A stretch of DNA of 64,000 nucleotides from Aestuariibacter sp. GS-14 (GTDB lineage Bacteria > Pseudomonadota > Gammaproteobacteria > Enterobacterales > Alteromonadaceae): positions 51,826-115,825 of the forward strand of contig NZ_VHIP01000015.1 of NCBI RefSeq assembly GCF_006494365.1. Direction: 5' to 3'. The position numbers and the translations under genes are program-made. The notes under the pieces are model-generated. The model searched no databases and was not told where the DNA came from. It saw only the letters and a list, made by a program, of their open reading frames with translations. Positions 17,682-27,800 of this stretch are shown here, piece after piece (within the stretch, counting starts at the first letter, position 1; every line of letters starts with the position of its first letter).

Positions 17682-19409
17682 ATGACACAACATCGCTACG
17701 TAAATGAATCTGCGGAAGTCTACGACGCCATTGTAGTGGGCTCTGGTATCACCGGAGGCTGGGCCGCCAAAGAATTGTGCGAAAAGGGGCTCAAAACCCT
17801 GATGGTTGAGCGCGGCCGGGTGGTAGAGCACAGAAAAGACTACACCACTGAGGCCAAGCCGGTTTGGGAATACCCTAACCGAATGAAAGTGGCCAAGAAA
17901 CTGATTGATGAGGAATACGCCATTCAACAGCAATGCTATGCGTTTCACGATGGCACTAAACACTTTTTTTCCAGCGACAAAGACTATCCTTACCACACCG
18001 AACCAGACGCGCCTTTTAGCTGGATCCGCGCCAACCAGTTGGGCGGTAAATCGCTGTTGTGGCACCGTCAGTCTTATCGCATGAGCACATTTGATTTTGA
18101 GGCAAATGCCAAAGATGGTCACGGCAACGATTGGCCCATTCGTTATGAAGACTTAGCGCCCTGGTATGATTACGTGGAGCGTTTTGTGGGGATCAGCGGC
18201 AATGCCGATGGTCTGCCACAGCTACCCGATGGTATCTTTCAGCCGCCATTTGAAATGACCGCACCGGAGCGGGATTTTACCGCGTTAATGAAAGACAAGC
18301 ACCCCGACAAACCGGTGATCATGAGTCGCTGTGCTCACTTAACCGCACCGCAGAAGATCCAGGTGGACTTAGGCCGTATGCAGTGTATGGCGCGCAACGA
18401 ATGCCAGAAAGGCTGTTCGTTTGGGGCCTATTTCTCTACCCAGAGTGCTACGCTGCCAGCCGCAGCCCGCACCGGTAATTTATACATTGCGCCGAACAGC
18501 GTGGTGGAGAGCGTAATTTACAGCGAACAAACCCAAAAAGCGGTGGGCGTGCGGGTAATCGACAACGACACCCTTGAGCAGCGCGAGTACTTCGGAAAAA
18601 TGGTATTTTTGTGCGCTTCTACACTGGGCAGCACGCAAATTATGCTCAACAGCACCAGCAAACGTTTCCCAACGGGTATTGCCAATAGCTCGGGAGTGTT
18701 GGGACATTACCTGATGGATCACAATTACAATGCCTATGTTACCGCGTCTATAGAGGGTTACGAAGACGAGTATTACATAGGTCGTCGGCCCTCGTCGTTG
18801 TACATTCCCAACTTCCATTTTGAACCCAAGCGCTACCACAAAGCCTTTAAGCGCGGCTATGCGCTGGCAGGTAGTGCGGCACGCGCCGACTGGCAAGGAC
18901 TTGGCGCATCTGATGGCTTTGGTACGAGCTTTAAGAACATGCTGCACAACCCAGGTAAGTGGGGGATTGGTTTAGGGGCGCAGGGTGAAATGCTGCCAAA
19001 CCGTGACAACCAGGTGCAATTACACCCCACCAAAAAAGACAAGTGGGGCATGCCGCAACTCAGCATCAACTGTAAGTGGTCGGAAAACGAAACCCTGATG
19101 ATGGAGCACGCCGCCGAGGTCTCGGTGAAGATGTTTCAGGATGCGGGCTTTGGCGATATTCATGCTAATGTGAATTACGCGCCGCCGGGACTGGCCATTC
19201 ACGAAGTGGGGTCGGCCAGAATGGGGCGCGATCCCAAAGAGTCGGTATTGAATGGCTATAACCAGGCCCACGATGTGCCTAATTTGTTTGTAACCGATGG
19301 CGCGAGCTATTGTTCTACCGGTGTAGGGAATCCATCGATTACCTTTATGGCCTTAACCGCTCGCGCCGTAGATTATGCGGTGAAGGAATTTAACGCAGGA
19401 AGATTATAA
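17682..19409 (+). CDS. GMC family FAD-dependent sugar/glycoside oxidoreductase
   Basis: A 575-residue flavoprotein of the glucose-methanol-choline family. The FAD dinucleotide fold opens with VVGSGITGGWAAKELCEKGL (about 18-37). The C-terminal catalytic pair is H507 (AIHEVGSARMG) and N550 (GVGNPSIT). It has no signal peptide, in line with piggy-back Tat export by the upstream subunit 3. It would oxidise an alcohol group of a sugar or glycoside; related enzymes oxidise C1, C2 or C3. It overlaps the start of the TIM-barrel isomerase lipoprotein by one base (TAATG), so the three genes form one operon. That pairing makes a 3-keto-glycoside product worth testing. Confidence 0.9.
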   Translation: MTQHRYVNESAEVYDAIVVGSGITGGWAAKELCEKGLKTLMVERGRVVEHRKDYTTEAKPVWEYPNRMKVAKKLIDEEYAIQQQCYAFHDGTKHFFSSDKDYPYHTEPDAPFSWIRANQLGGKSLLWHRQSYRMSTFDFEANAKDGHGNDWPIRYEDLAPWYDYVERFVGISGNADGLPQLPDGIFQPPFEMTAPERDFTALMKDKHPDKPVIMSRCAHLTAPQKIQVDLGRMQCMARNECQKGCSFGAYFSTQSATLPAAARTGNLYIAPNSVVESVIYSEQTQKAVGVRVIDNDTLEQREYFGKMVFLCASTLGSTQIMLNSTSKRFPTGIANSSGVLGHYLMDHNYNAYVTASIEGYEDEYYIGRRPSSLYIPNFHFEPKRYHKAFKRGYALAGSAARADWQGLGASDGFGTSFKNMLHNPGKWGIGLGAQGEMLPNRDNQVQLHPTKKDKWGMPQLSINCKWSENETLMMEHAAEVSVKMFQDAGFGDIHANVNYAPPGLAIHEVGSARMGRDPKESVLNGYNQAHDVPNLFVTDGASYCSTGVGNPSITFMALTARAVDYAVKEFNAGRL

Positions 19410-20317
19410 TGATAAAACAACTAGCAATGCCTTTCGCGCCCTTGTTGGCGGCGCTGACGATGGCCCTGATATTAACAGGCTGTGGAGACTCTGAAACAGA
19501 AACGGCACCCGTTGCGACGGCTGATGTGACGTATCCGGATTTTGATAAACCGGCTATCAGCATACAATTGTGGTCGGTTAAAGACGACGTAAAAGCTGAT
19601 TTTGTGGGTACACTGCAAGCGCTGGCTAACATGGGATTCGACGGTGTGGAATTTGCCGGTGATTTTGGCCCGTATCAGCACAATCCAACCGGATTAAAAG
19701 CCAAGCTGGCCGAGCTGGGGCTGGCAGTAAGTGGCGCGCACGTTGGCTTTGATGCGTTGCGAGGCGACAACCTGGTAGCAACCGCCTTGTTTCATCAACA
19801 GTTGGGTACGCCCTATGTGATTGTGCCTTGGGATGATCGTGCGTTTGCTGCAGAAACTGTAGATTTGGTTGCGCAAGAATTAACTGCGATTGCTGAGCGG
19901 CTGGCGCCCTATGGTTTACGTGTGGGTTATCACAACCATGCGCAGGAAATGGCAGACTTTGGCGATATTACCTTCTGGCAGCACATTGCCAGTAATACCC
20001 CCGATTCAGTGGTGTTGCAGCAGGATGTGGGTTGGACACTGGTAGCAGAAAAAGATCCGGTTGCCATGGTTAAAGCCTATCCGGGCCGAACCCTGACAGC
20101 GCATTTCAAAGCACCTGAATATGACACACCCAAAGGCACGCCAATTGTGGGTAAGGACGGCATCAACTGGTTACCCATTTATCAGGCCACGGCAGCCATT
20201 GGCGGCGCACAGTGGATTGTGCTGGAACAGGAACAATATCCTGACGGATTAACGCCGTTAGAAGCCGTAGCCGCGACCAAACAAGGCTTCGATGCGATTA
20301 TTACAGCGGGTAACTAA
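19409..20317 (+). CDS. Lipoprotein sugar phosphate isomerase/epimerase-like TIM barrel
   Basis: A 302-residue lipoprotein: hydrophobic signal, then lipobox LTGC with the lipidated cysteine at about 25. The mature part is an AP-endonuclease-2/xylose-isomerase-like TIM barrel (ISIQLWSVKDDV...). Likely metal ligands are the glutamates and aspartates in HNHAQE, QQDVGW, LTAHFKA and VLEQEQ. The family includes isomerases, epimerases and, from recent work, enzymes that cleave 3-keto-glycosides by beta-elimination. Location outside the cytoplasm rules out a sugar phosphate as the natural substrate. It is translationally coupled (TAATG) to the GMC oxidase gene, so it probably acts on the oxidised sugar. 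Confidence 0.88.
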   Translation: MIKQLAMPFAPLLAALTMALILTGCGDSETETAPVATADVTYPDFDKPAISIQLWSVKDDVKADFVGTLQALANMGFDGVEFAGDFGPYQHNPTGLKAKLAELGLAVSGAHVGFDALRGDNLVATALFHQQLGTPYVIVPWDDRAFAAETVDLVAQELTAIAERLAPYGLRVGYHNHAQEMADFGDITFWQHIASNTPDSVVLQQDVGWTLVAEKDPVAMVKAYPGRTLTAHFKAPEYDTPKGTPIVGKDGINWLPIYQATAAIGGAQWIVLEQEQYPDGLTPLEAVAATKQGFDAIITAGN

Positions 20318-20331
20318 CACTAACTGAGCCG

Positions 20332-20357
20332 ATTGGTATGGTTAATTGGTATGGTTA
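20332..20357. repeat. Perfect 13-base tandem duplication
   Basis: ATTGGTATGGTTA occurs twice in direct succession (20332-20344 and 20345-20357) between the convergent isomerase and NUDIX genes. The second copy supplies the NUDIX stop codon (minus strand). It looks like a replication-slippage duplication. Confidence 0.8.
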
Positions 20358-20867
20358 AGTGGATTGCTGTTTGGCAATCCACCCACCTACCAGATTGCGA
20401 ATAGACGGGAACGCAATATCCTCCAACCGGATATCGGCAGGTAACGCCCATATCAATTCACTGATTTCATCTTCGGCTACGGTTATGTCCGGCTGTTGGC
20501 TAAGCGTAGCCTCAAACGCACAATCACAGGTTTTATAGGTAATTCCGTTGTACTGGTAGGTGTTAGGGCGCGAACACACATAGCGCCAGTGGCTAATATC
20601 CAGCGCTAATTCTTCCTGTAATTCGCGGCTTAGCGCTTCTTCGAGGGATTCATTGTGATCCACAAAGCCGCCGGGTAAATCCAGCATGTCTTTACCCGGG
20701 TTACGCGCTCTGCGGGTGAGTAGCAGCTTGCCTTGCCACTGAACCAGCGCGGCAACCGCAGTAGCGGTATTGTGAAAGTACTCAAAATGACAGGACTCAC
20801 ACACAAAACGATGTCCGTTGGCAGAGCTGATAGTGGTGGCGGCGCAGTGGGGGCAGTGGGTAAACAC
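20355..20867 (-). CDS. NUDIX hydrolase with N-terminal zinc ribbon
   Basis: A 170-residue cytosolic protein. C5, C8, C23 and C26 (CPHC...CESC) form a zinc ribbon. The NUDIX box follows, from GGFVDHNESLEEAL through SRELQEELAL, with the REUxEE core intact. This zinc-ribbon NUDIX arrangement occurs in NudC-like and ADP-ribose-type hydrolases; the nucleotide substrate is not predictable. GTG start with GGAG six bases upstream. It follows LacI regulator 2 by 13 bases and is probably co-transcribed with it, an association seen where sugar-nucleotide metabolism is controlled by the regulator, although here that is a guess. Confidence 0.87.
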   Translation of the reverse strand: MFTHCPHCAATTISSANGHRFVCESCHFEYFHNTATAVAALVQWQGKLLLTRRARNPGKDMLDLPGGFVDHNESLEEALSRELQEELALDISHWRYVCSRPNTYQYNGITYKTCDCAFEATLSQQPDITVAEDEISELIWALPADIRLEDIAFPSIRNLVGGWIAKQQST

Positions 20868-20880
20868 AGCAGACTCCGGG

Positions 20881-21879
20881 TTAACTAAGATTTACAGGGC
20901 CTACGCTGTCGCGAATGATGAATTCGTAGGGCAATACATGTTCGCGGATCGCGGGTGGGTGTCCGTTTATTTGATCAATCAGTAAGCTGGCAGCACGTTC
21001 GCCCATTTTTTCTGCTGGCTGCGCAATGGTGGTTAACGTAGGCGTTACGTAACGCGCCACTTCCATATCGTCAAAGCCGATTACCGACATGTCTTCGGGT
21101 ACCCGTAAGCCACGATCGGCAAAACCTTTAATGGCGGCAATGGCCATTTCATCGCTCATACAGAATACCGCAGTAGGGCGGTTGGGCAATTGGCAAAACT
21201 GCTCGGCAGCACTGATCCCCGACCAAAAGTTAAAATCGCCTTCAATCACCAACGTCGGGTCAAATTCAATACCCGCTGCCTGTAATGCCCGGCAATATCC
21301 CTTTTGGCGATCAGCAGTATGCGGGTTGTCTTTTAAGCCGGTTACCAGGCCAATGCGCCGGTGACCCAGTTTTACCAGGTACGACACGGCTTTTTCGGCA
21401 GCGGCCGCATTGTCTATGCGTACACTTACACCAGGGGTGTTTTCACAGCTGCTGGCCGTTACCGACAATACGCCATCTCTCGCTAACAGCGGTTCGCAGG
21501 AGCGGCTGGGACGCAGGTTGATTACGCCGTCAGCAAGGCGGGTTTCTACCATGCGAACAAACGCTTCTTCGCGTTCAAAGGTGTCTTTAGTATCACCCAA
21601 CAGCACATTAAATCCGGCCTGTTGAGCGACGTTTTCAATGCCACTGATGAGTTGGGCAAAAAACAGATTAGCGATGTCGGGTACCATAACCACAATGGTA
21701 TTTGCACGACTGCTGCGAAAACGCCGGGCAAGTAAGTTGGGTTTATACTTGAGCTTTTTGATGGCCGCTTCTATTTTCAGACGGTTTTTGGCTGACACTT
21801 TTTCTGGCGTACTCAGCGCCTTGGATACGGTACCCGTAGAAAGGCCCGCTTCTTTTGCGACGTCTCTGATAGTAGCCAT
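20881..21879 (-). CDS. LacI family transcriptional regulator 2
   Basis: A 332-residue repressor. Residues 2-50 form the LacI helix-turn-helix (IRDVAKEAGLSTGTVSKALS) and the hinge includes NLLARRFRS. The remainder is the PBP1-like effector domain (ANTIVVMVPDIANLFFAQ; VIGFDDMEVARYVTP). AGAGGA precedes the ATG. It lies between the oxidase/isomerase operon and the TonB receptor and faces away from the receptor. The best operator candidate nearby is the 18-base palindrome at 16926-16943. I did not find a copy of that palindrome in the 280-base spacer before the receptor, so control of the receptor is unproven. Confidence 0.92.
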   Translation of the reverse strand: MATIRDVAKEAGLSTGTVSKALSTPEKVSAKNRLKIEAAIKKLKYKPNLLARRFRSSRANTIVVMVPDIANLFFAQLISGIENVAQQAGFNVLLGDTKDTFEREEAFVRMVETRLADGVINLRPSRSCEPLLARDGVLSVTASSCENTPGVSVRIDNAAAAEKAVSYLVKLGHRRIGLVTGLKDNPHTADRQKGYCRALQAAGIEFDPTLVIEGDFNFWSGISAAEQFCQLPNRPTAVFCMSDEMAIAAIKGFADRGLRVPEDMSVIGFDDMEVARYVTPTLTTIAQPAEKMGERAASLLIDQINGHPPAIREHVLPYEFIIRDSVGPVNLS

Positions 21880-22159
21880 GCTGTCCTCTTAAACTGGTAA
21901 CGGATACAAGGTAAACCAATTGCTCCGGCGAGTCACTCTTTGCACTCCACTTCTAAAAAGCCAATCGTATGACGACTATTTTTCAAACTTATCTCCCAAC
22001 TTCAATCAAACTCGCTCTTTTAAAATCAGCGCTTGCAGGCGATGTATAAATCAAAACTATGGAAATGCGAAAATTTAATATTTTACTTTTGTTGATGAAA
22101 TGTAAATTCTTAGTGCGGTAAGTGTGAACCAAAAGCTTGCCGTACTGAAGGACACTATA

Positions 22160-24781
22160 ATGAAACCAAAGCACATACCCTTGAAAAAACTGGCCCTGGC
22201 GGTTTGTACCGGCCTTGGCTATTTAGCATCGTCTGCTGCCATTGCTCAGGAAGCACAACAAACCGAGCAGGAAGTAGAAGTTATCTCTGTAACCGGTACC
22301 CTGATTGAAGGGGTGAATCCGGTTGGTTCAAACGTGATTGGTCTGAACCAGGAAAAAATTATTGAGCAGGGCGTTACATCTGCTACTGACGTGCTGCGTC
22401 GTATTCCACAAATGGATGCGTTTAACGAAGTACCTGAAAACACACTGAGTTCATCTATTCCGTTTGAGCCACCGCAAATTCGCGGTATTGGTGGCTTAAG
22501 TGGTATGGCAACACTGGTATTATTAAACGGTAACCGTTTAGTACCGGTGGGTCCGCTCAACTGGGTTGACTCGTCGATGATCCCTGCCAGCTTACTTGAG
22601 CGTGTGGAAGTTATTCCGGATGGTGGCTCGTCGATTTATGGTTCTGATGCGGTTGCCGGCGTAATCAACTTTATTCCTAAGAAAGACATGGAAGGCGGTG
22701 AGATCAGCGTACAGTACGGCATGGGTCACGGCGATTACGACCGCATTGATGTGTCGGGCGGCTTTGGTCACAGCTGGGACAGCGGAAACCTGGTAGCGGC
22801 GTTTTCTTATGGCGACCGCAGTGCCATGTTTGGTAAGGACCTCAGCTACATCAAAGAAGATTTAACCGCTCAGGGCGGCGCAGATTATCGCGCAACCGGC
22901 TGTAACCCAGGCAACATTCTGCTGAACAATACCTTGTACGGCTTACCGGGTGTGGATGCTGCCAATCCAAACTATTGCTCAAGCTACGATAATCAGTCGT
23001 ATTATCCGGAAGAAGAGCGTTACTCGTTGTTCACTAACCTGAATCAGGAACTGGCGAAAGGGTTAACCCTGGACGTGCTGGCTTACTATTCTCGTCGTGA
23101 TGCTGTGGACTATGACCCGGCTGACATTCGTACCTCTGCTACCATTACCTCAGACAACCCCTATTTTGTGGCTGTGGGTGATGAAACCTCTAACACCGTT
23201 GCATTCAGCTACGAAGACGTGTGGGGCAAAGCGGGTAAAAATCCTTCTGTGTATGAACAGTGGCAGGTAACACCCACCCTGACGTATCAGTTAACCGATA
23301 GCTGGAAGTTAAAAGGTACGCTGAACTACGGTAAGAGTGAATCAACTTACAACGATTATCAGATTAACTCTGAAGCACAGGCTGCGGCACTGGCTGCCAC
23401 AACCACTGGTCAGGCGCTTAATCCATACGATGTAAGTCAAACCAGTGCATCGGTACTGGCGTCTATTGCCGACTGGCAGGAATACACGCTGTCTAAGCAG
23501 GATCTGGCGGAAGTAAAACTGATTGCTAACGGTGAACTGTTCGACATTACCGGCGGCACAATGCGTGCTGCGGTAGGTACCGAATACCGTGAAGAGTCGT
23601 TCTATCAGGTTGTAGATACCGGTATGACAGGCAACCCGTCAACCTCATCGGTTCGCGATATCGACCGCAGTGTGAAGTCAGTGTTCGGTGAATTGTATAT
23701 TCCGTTGGTGGGCGACAACAACACCCTGCCACTGGTGCAGCATTTGGATGTGTCGCTATCGGCACGTCATGACCGTTACAACGATGTGGGTTCATCTACC
23801 AACCCGAAAGTAGCGGTAACCTGGAACCCAAGCGAAGATGTTACCGTACGCGGGACCTGGGGAACTTCGTTCCATGCACCGGCACTGGCTGACTTAGCGG
23901 CACCATTGCAATATGAACTGTTCTTACCGTTCAGCCCGTTCCGTGCGTCAGACAGCCCATTTGTACCGGACTTCTTTAAGCCAACTTTCCTGGTTAGCGG
24001 CGCGTCTGAAGGCATCAAACCTGAAAACGCAGAGACCATGTCTTTGGGTACCGACTGGTATGCTACCGACGAATTAAGAGTGTCGTTAACTTACTGGAGC
24101 GTGAAGTACGAAGATCGTTTGGATCAAAACGCTGGCTTCTTCTTCGGCCCGTCGTATTACGACGAAGAAGTGAACCAGGATTATTTTATTCTGGGTCCAA
24201 CATCGGCTGAAGAAGTCATTGCGAAATTTGATGATTTACCCGTGGCGGGCTTCGATAGTCTGGAAACCATGTTTGCCATCTTCGGCACACCGTATGTGGT
24301 ATCTGACCAGCGTAAAGCTAACATGGGTGCTTATGAGGTTGACGGTCTGGATTACTCTATCCAGTACTTTACCGACGTAGCACTGGGTGAGTTGGATGTA
24401 AATTTAAGTGGTACTTACATTCTGAACCGCGATAAGGAAAACGTAAAAGGCGCAGGCTTCAACGACACCCTTAAACAAGGTGACTTCAACAGCCCGATTT
24501 CCGCCTTTAACAGTGTAGCAACGGTGGGATTACGCAATGGTGACTGGTATGTATCAGGTACCTTGTTCTATCGCGGCGGTGCAGACGTGGGTGACGAATC
24601 AATCGATTCATTTACCACGCTGTCGCTGTTCACCAGTTATGATATTAATGAAGATACCCAGGTGTCATTCAACATTGATAACGCGCTGGATCAGGACCCG
24701 CCATTCCGTTTAATTGACGAAGGTGTGGCCTATAAGAGTATGGGCCGCTTTATGTCGGTTAGCTTAAGAACTAAGTTCTAA
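22160..24781 (+). CDS. TonB-dependent outer-membrane receptor
   Basis: An 873-residue outer-membrane transporter. Signal peptide about 1-30 (ending AAIAQ), then a TonB-box-like EVEVISVTG, a plug domain (about 45-175, with VLLNGNRLVP and GSSIYGSDAVAGVINFIPKK), and a 22-strand barrel ending in an aromatic-rich FMSVSLRTKF with terminal Phe. ATG 22160 has AAGGA eight bases upstream. It resembles the carbohydrate-type receptors of Alteromonadales rather than siderophore receptors. A GH106 rhamnosidase follows after a leaky-looking terminator, pointing to a rhamnose-containing oligosaccharide or glycoside as cargo. No SusD partner is present, as expected outside Bacteroidetes. Confidence 0.92.
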   Translation: MKPKHIPLKKLALAVCTGLGYLASSAAIAQEAQQTEQEVEVISVTGTLIEGVNPVGSNVIGLNQEKIIEQGVTSATDVLRRIPQMDAFNEVPENTLSSSIPFEPPQIRGIGGLSGMATLVLLNGNRLVPVGPLNWVDSSMIPASLLERVEVIPDGGSSIYGSDAVAGVINFIPKKDMEGGEISVQYGMGHGDYDRIDVSGGFGHSWDSGNLVAAFSYGDRSAMFGKDLSYIKEDLTAQGGADYRATGCNPGNILLNNTLYGLPGVDAANPNYCSSYDNQSYYPEEERYSLFTNLNQELAKGLTLDVLAYYSRRDAVDYDPADIRTSATITSDNPYFVAVGDETSNTVAFSYEDVWGKAGKNPSVYEQWQVTPTLTYQLTDSWKLKGTLNYGKSESTYNDYQINSEAQAAALAATTTGQALNPYDVSQTSASVLASIADWQEYTLSKQDLAEVKLIANGELFDITGGTMRAAVGTEYREESFYQVVDTGMTGNPSTSSVRDIDRSVKSVFGELYIPLVGDNNTLPLVQHLDVSLSARHDRYNDVGSSTNPKVAVTWNPSEDVTVRGTWGTSFHAPALADLAAPLQYELFLPFSPFRASDSPFVPDFFKPTFLVSGASEGIKPENAETMSLGTDWYATDELRVSLTYWSVKYEDRLDQNAGFFFGPSYYDEEVNQDYFILGPTSAEEVIAKFDDLPVAGFDSLETMFAIFGTPYVVSDQRKANMGAYEVDGLDYSIQYFTDVALGELDVNLSGTYILNRDKENVKGAGFNDTLKQGDFNSPISAFNSVATVGLRNGDWYVSGTLFYRGGADVGDESIDSFTTLSLFTSYDINEDTQVSFNIDNALDQDPPFRLIDEGVAYKSMGRFMSVSLRTKF

Positions 24782-24796
24782 GCGCCTTGCACTTAC

Positions 24797-24830
24797 AAAG
24801 GCTGGCCAGGTGGCTGGCCTTTTTGTTTTT
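24797..24830 (+). terminator. Intrinsic terminator after the TonB receptor
   Basis: AAAGGCTGGCCA pairs with TGGCTGGCCTTT (internal mismatch in the centre of the stem) and is followed by TTTTTGTTTTT. It lies 16 bases after the receptor stop and just before the GH106 start at 24855. It probably lowers, rather than abolishes, read-through into GH106. Confidence 0.75.
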
Positions 24831-24854
24831 CTTTTTCAATGTAAAGGATGCTGT

Positions 24855-27800
24855 ATGCGATTTTCTCTTTTGCCGGTAAGCCGGGCTATTCGCACACTGC
24901 TGGTGGGCAGTGCTATGACGTCATTGTCTGTGGTAGCGGGCTCAATGAGCGACGCTGAGTTCCAGCAGCCACCTCAATATGCCAAGCCACTTGTATGGTG
25001 GCATTGGATGAGCGGCAATGTTACCGAAGACGGTATTGCCAAAGATTTGGCCTGGATGAACCGCGTAGGCATTGGCGGTGTGCAAAACTTTGATGCGCAC
25101 CTGATGACCCCCAAAATCGTGGATGCGCCAGTGCAATATATGAGCGACGACTGGCAACAAAAGTTTCAGTTCGCACTGACTCAGGCACAGCAATACGATT
25201 TTGAATTTGGTATTGCGGCGTCGCCGGGCTGGAGTGAAACCGGTGGTCCCTGGGTTGCGCCGAAAGACGGCATGAAGAAAATCAGCTGGAGTGAAACGTA
25301 CGTAACGGGCGGCAGTACGAAGCCTATTAAGCTGGCCCCGCCACCACAAACCACCGGCGTATTTCAGGACTACGCCCAGGGCACAGAGATGTTCCAGGAT
25401 GACAGTCACGCCAAAGTTCACGTGCCACACTATTACGAAGATATCGCTGTGTACGCGATACCGCTTTCTGCCACACCCGTAGAGATTAAAAGCGTAGCAA
25501 CCAGTTACGGAGAGCCGCTGTCGCTGGCGTTAATGCAGGATGGTTCTTATACCACCGGTGCTGCCACTGTATCTGGCCCACATGAAGCGCTGACGATTAC
25601 CTTCGATCTTGGTGAACTGCGCACGTTGCAAAGCGCGTCGTTCGCCATGCCGATTCCCGGTATGTTCCTGCCTGCCGCGTTTGCGCCAGTAGTACAGGCC
25701 AGTGCTGATGGTAAGCACTTTACTGACGTCGCTGACTTTGTGGTTGAAACCAGCGTACAGAAAACCGTGTCTTTCGCGCCGGTACAGGCCCGGTACATGC
25801 GTTTAGTGATGCGCGCCAACCCCAATGGCAAGTTTGAATTGCCATCGTCTTCTGCGCCGGGTGCGGCACCTCTACCGGGTTTCAAACTACCAACGGGAGA
25901 GCCTCAGGCATCACCAGTAAACCTGCTGGAAGTGGCCTTTTATGAACAGCCTCGTGTACACCGTTTTGAAGACAAAGCCGGTTTTGGCATCGTTGAGGAT
26001 TACTATCCACTGTCGTATCAACACAATGGTGAAGGTGTACCTGCCAACGACATTATTGATGTAACCGACGCCTTACAAGCAGACGGTACCCTTGCCTGGA
26101 CCCCGATTGAAGGTAACTGGAAAATTCTGCGGGTAGGCTATTCGCTCACCGGTAAAGAAAACCACCCCGCCACGCCGGAATCTACCGGACTGGAGGTGGA
26201 TAAGTACGATCCTATTGCCGTGCGTAATTACATTGAGTATTACCTGCAGAGCTACGCCAAAGCCAGCGGCAGCAACAAGCTGGGGGAGGGCGTAAAAGCC
26301 CTGCTGAACGACAGTATTGAGGTGGGTCCCTCTAACTGGACGCCGGCTATGTTTACAGAGTTTAAACAACGCCGCGGTTATGATTTACGCCCCTGGTTAC
26401 CTGCGCTCACCGGTGTGGTGGTGAACAACGCCCAGGACAGCGACAAGTTTTTGTATGACTTCCGCCTGACGCTGGCTGAAATGATTGCCGACAATCACTA
26501 TGGCGTGATCAGCAAGGTACTCGATGAGTACAACATGATTCACTACTCCGAAGCGTTGGAAAGCGGCCGTCCATCATTGGGTGATGGCATGCGGATGCGT
26601 CGTACTGCCGATATTCCAATGGCCGCGATGTGGTCGTTCGATACCAACAATAAAATTGGCCCTGCGCCGCAGTATTGGTCGGATATTCGAGAAGCGGCGT
26701 CGGTTGCGCACATATACGGACAAAACAAAGTGGCCGCTGAGTCACTCACGGCTGCTGCATCGCCCTGGGCTTTCTCTCCTCGCGATCTTCAGCCTATGCT
26801 AGACATGGAGTTTGCGCTGGGTGTGAACCGACCGATCATTCATACCTCGGTGCATCAACCGCTGGACAACGGCCCGGGCCTGAGCCTGTTTATTTTTGGT
26901 CAGTACTTTAATCGGTTAGAAACCTGGGCAGAATTTGCCAAGCCTTGGGTGACCTACATCAGCCGCAACACTTACATGTTGCAACAAGGGCGCTTTTACG
27001 CAGATGTAGCGTATTTCTATGGTGAAGAAACGCCACTTACCGCACTGCACAACGACAAGCCGTCGCAAGACGTGCCGCGTGAAAACGGTTTCGATTACGT
27101 TAATGCCGATATCATTCGCGATTTACTGCGTGTAGATAACGGTCAGTTAGTAACGCCAAGCGGCCAGCGCTATAAGGTGCTGTACTTAGGCGGTACTAGT
27201 GAGTACATGAGCTTGTCGGTACTGAAGAAACTGGCTGCTCTGGTAAAAGACGGCGCGACGATAATTGGACACAAACCGTTAGCGTCTCCTTCATTGCAGG
27301 ATGATCAGGCTGAATTTACTGCTCTGGCCAATGCACTGTGGTCGGGCAATAGCGGCAGAGGACGGGTAATCGAAGCGGATGACATCACCACTGGCCTCAA
27401 AAAAGCCGGTGTTAAAGCCGATTTTGCTTATAACGCCAAACGCGATGACACTGAGCTGTTCTTTGTGCACCGTCATACCGACAGCGAAGAGATTTATTTC
27501 TATACCCATCGCCAAAACCGCAACGAGCCGGTCACGCTGCGCTTTGCGGTGAGTGATAAAACGCCGTATCACTACAATGCGGTAACCGGTGAGATTACCG
27601 CTGTTGATTACAAGCAAAAGCGCGGTGTGACTGAAATCAAACGCGAGCTTGCTCCGTTTGAGTCAGGCTACATCGTATTTGCCAGCGATGAGCGGGTAAG
27701 TGCGAAAAAGCCAGTCAAAGCCCGCACGTTTGCCTCTCTGGACAACAACTGGACGGTAACCTTCCAGCCCGGACGTGGTGCACCATTGGAGCCAGTAACC

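Noticed and set aside
20361-20380. 7-base-stem hairpin as a terminator for the isomerase gene
   Set aside because: It lies inside the coding end of the convergent NUDIX gene and has no T-run, so it is probably incidental.
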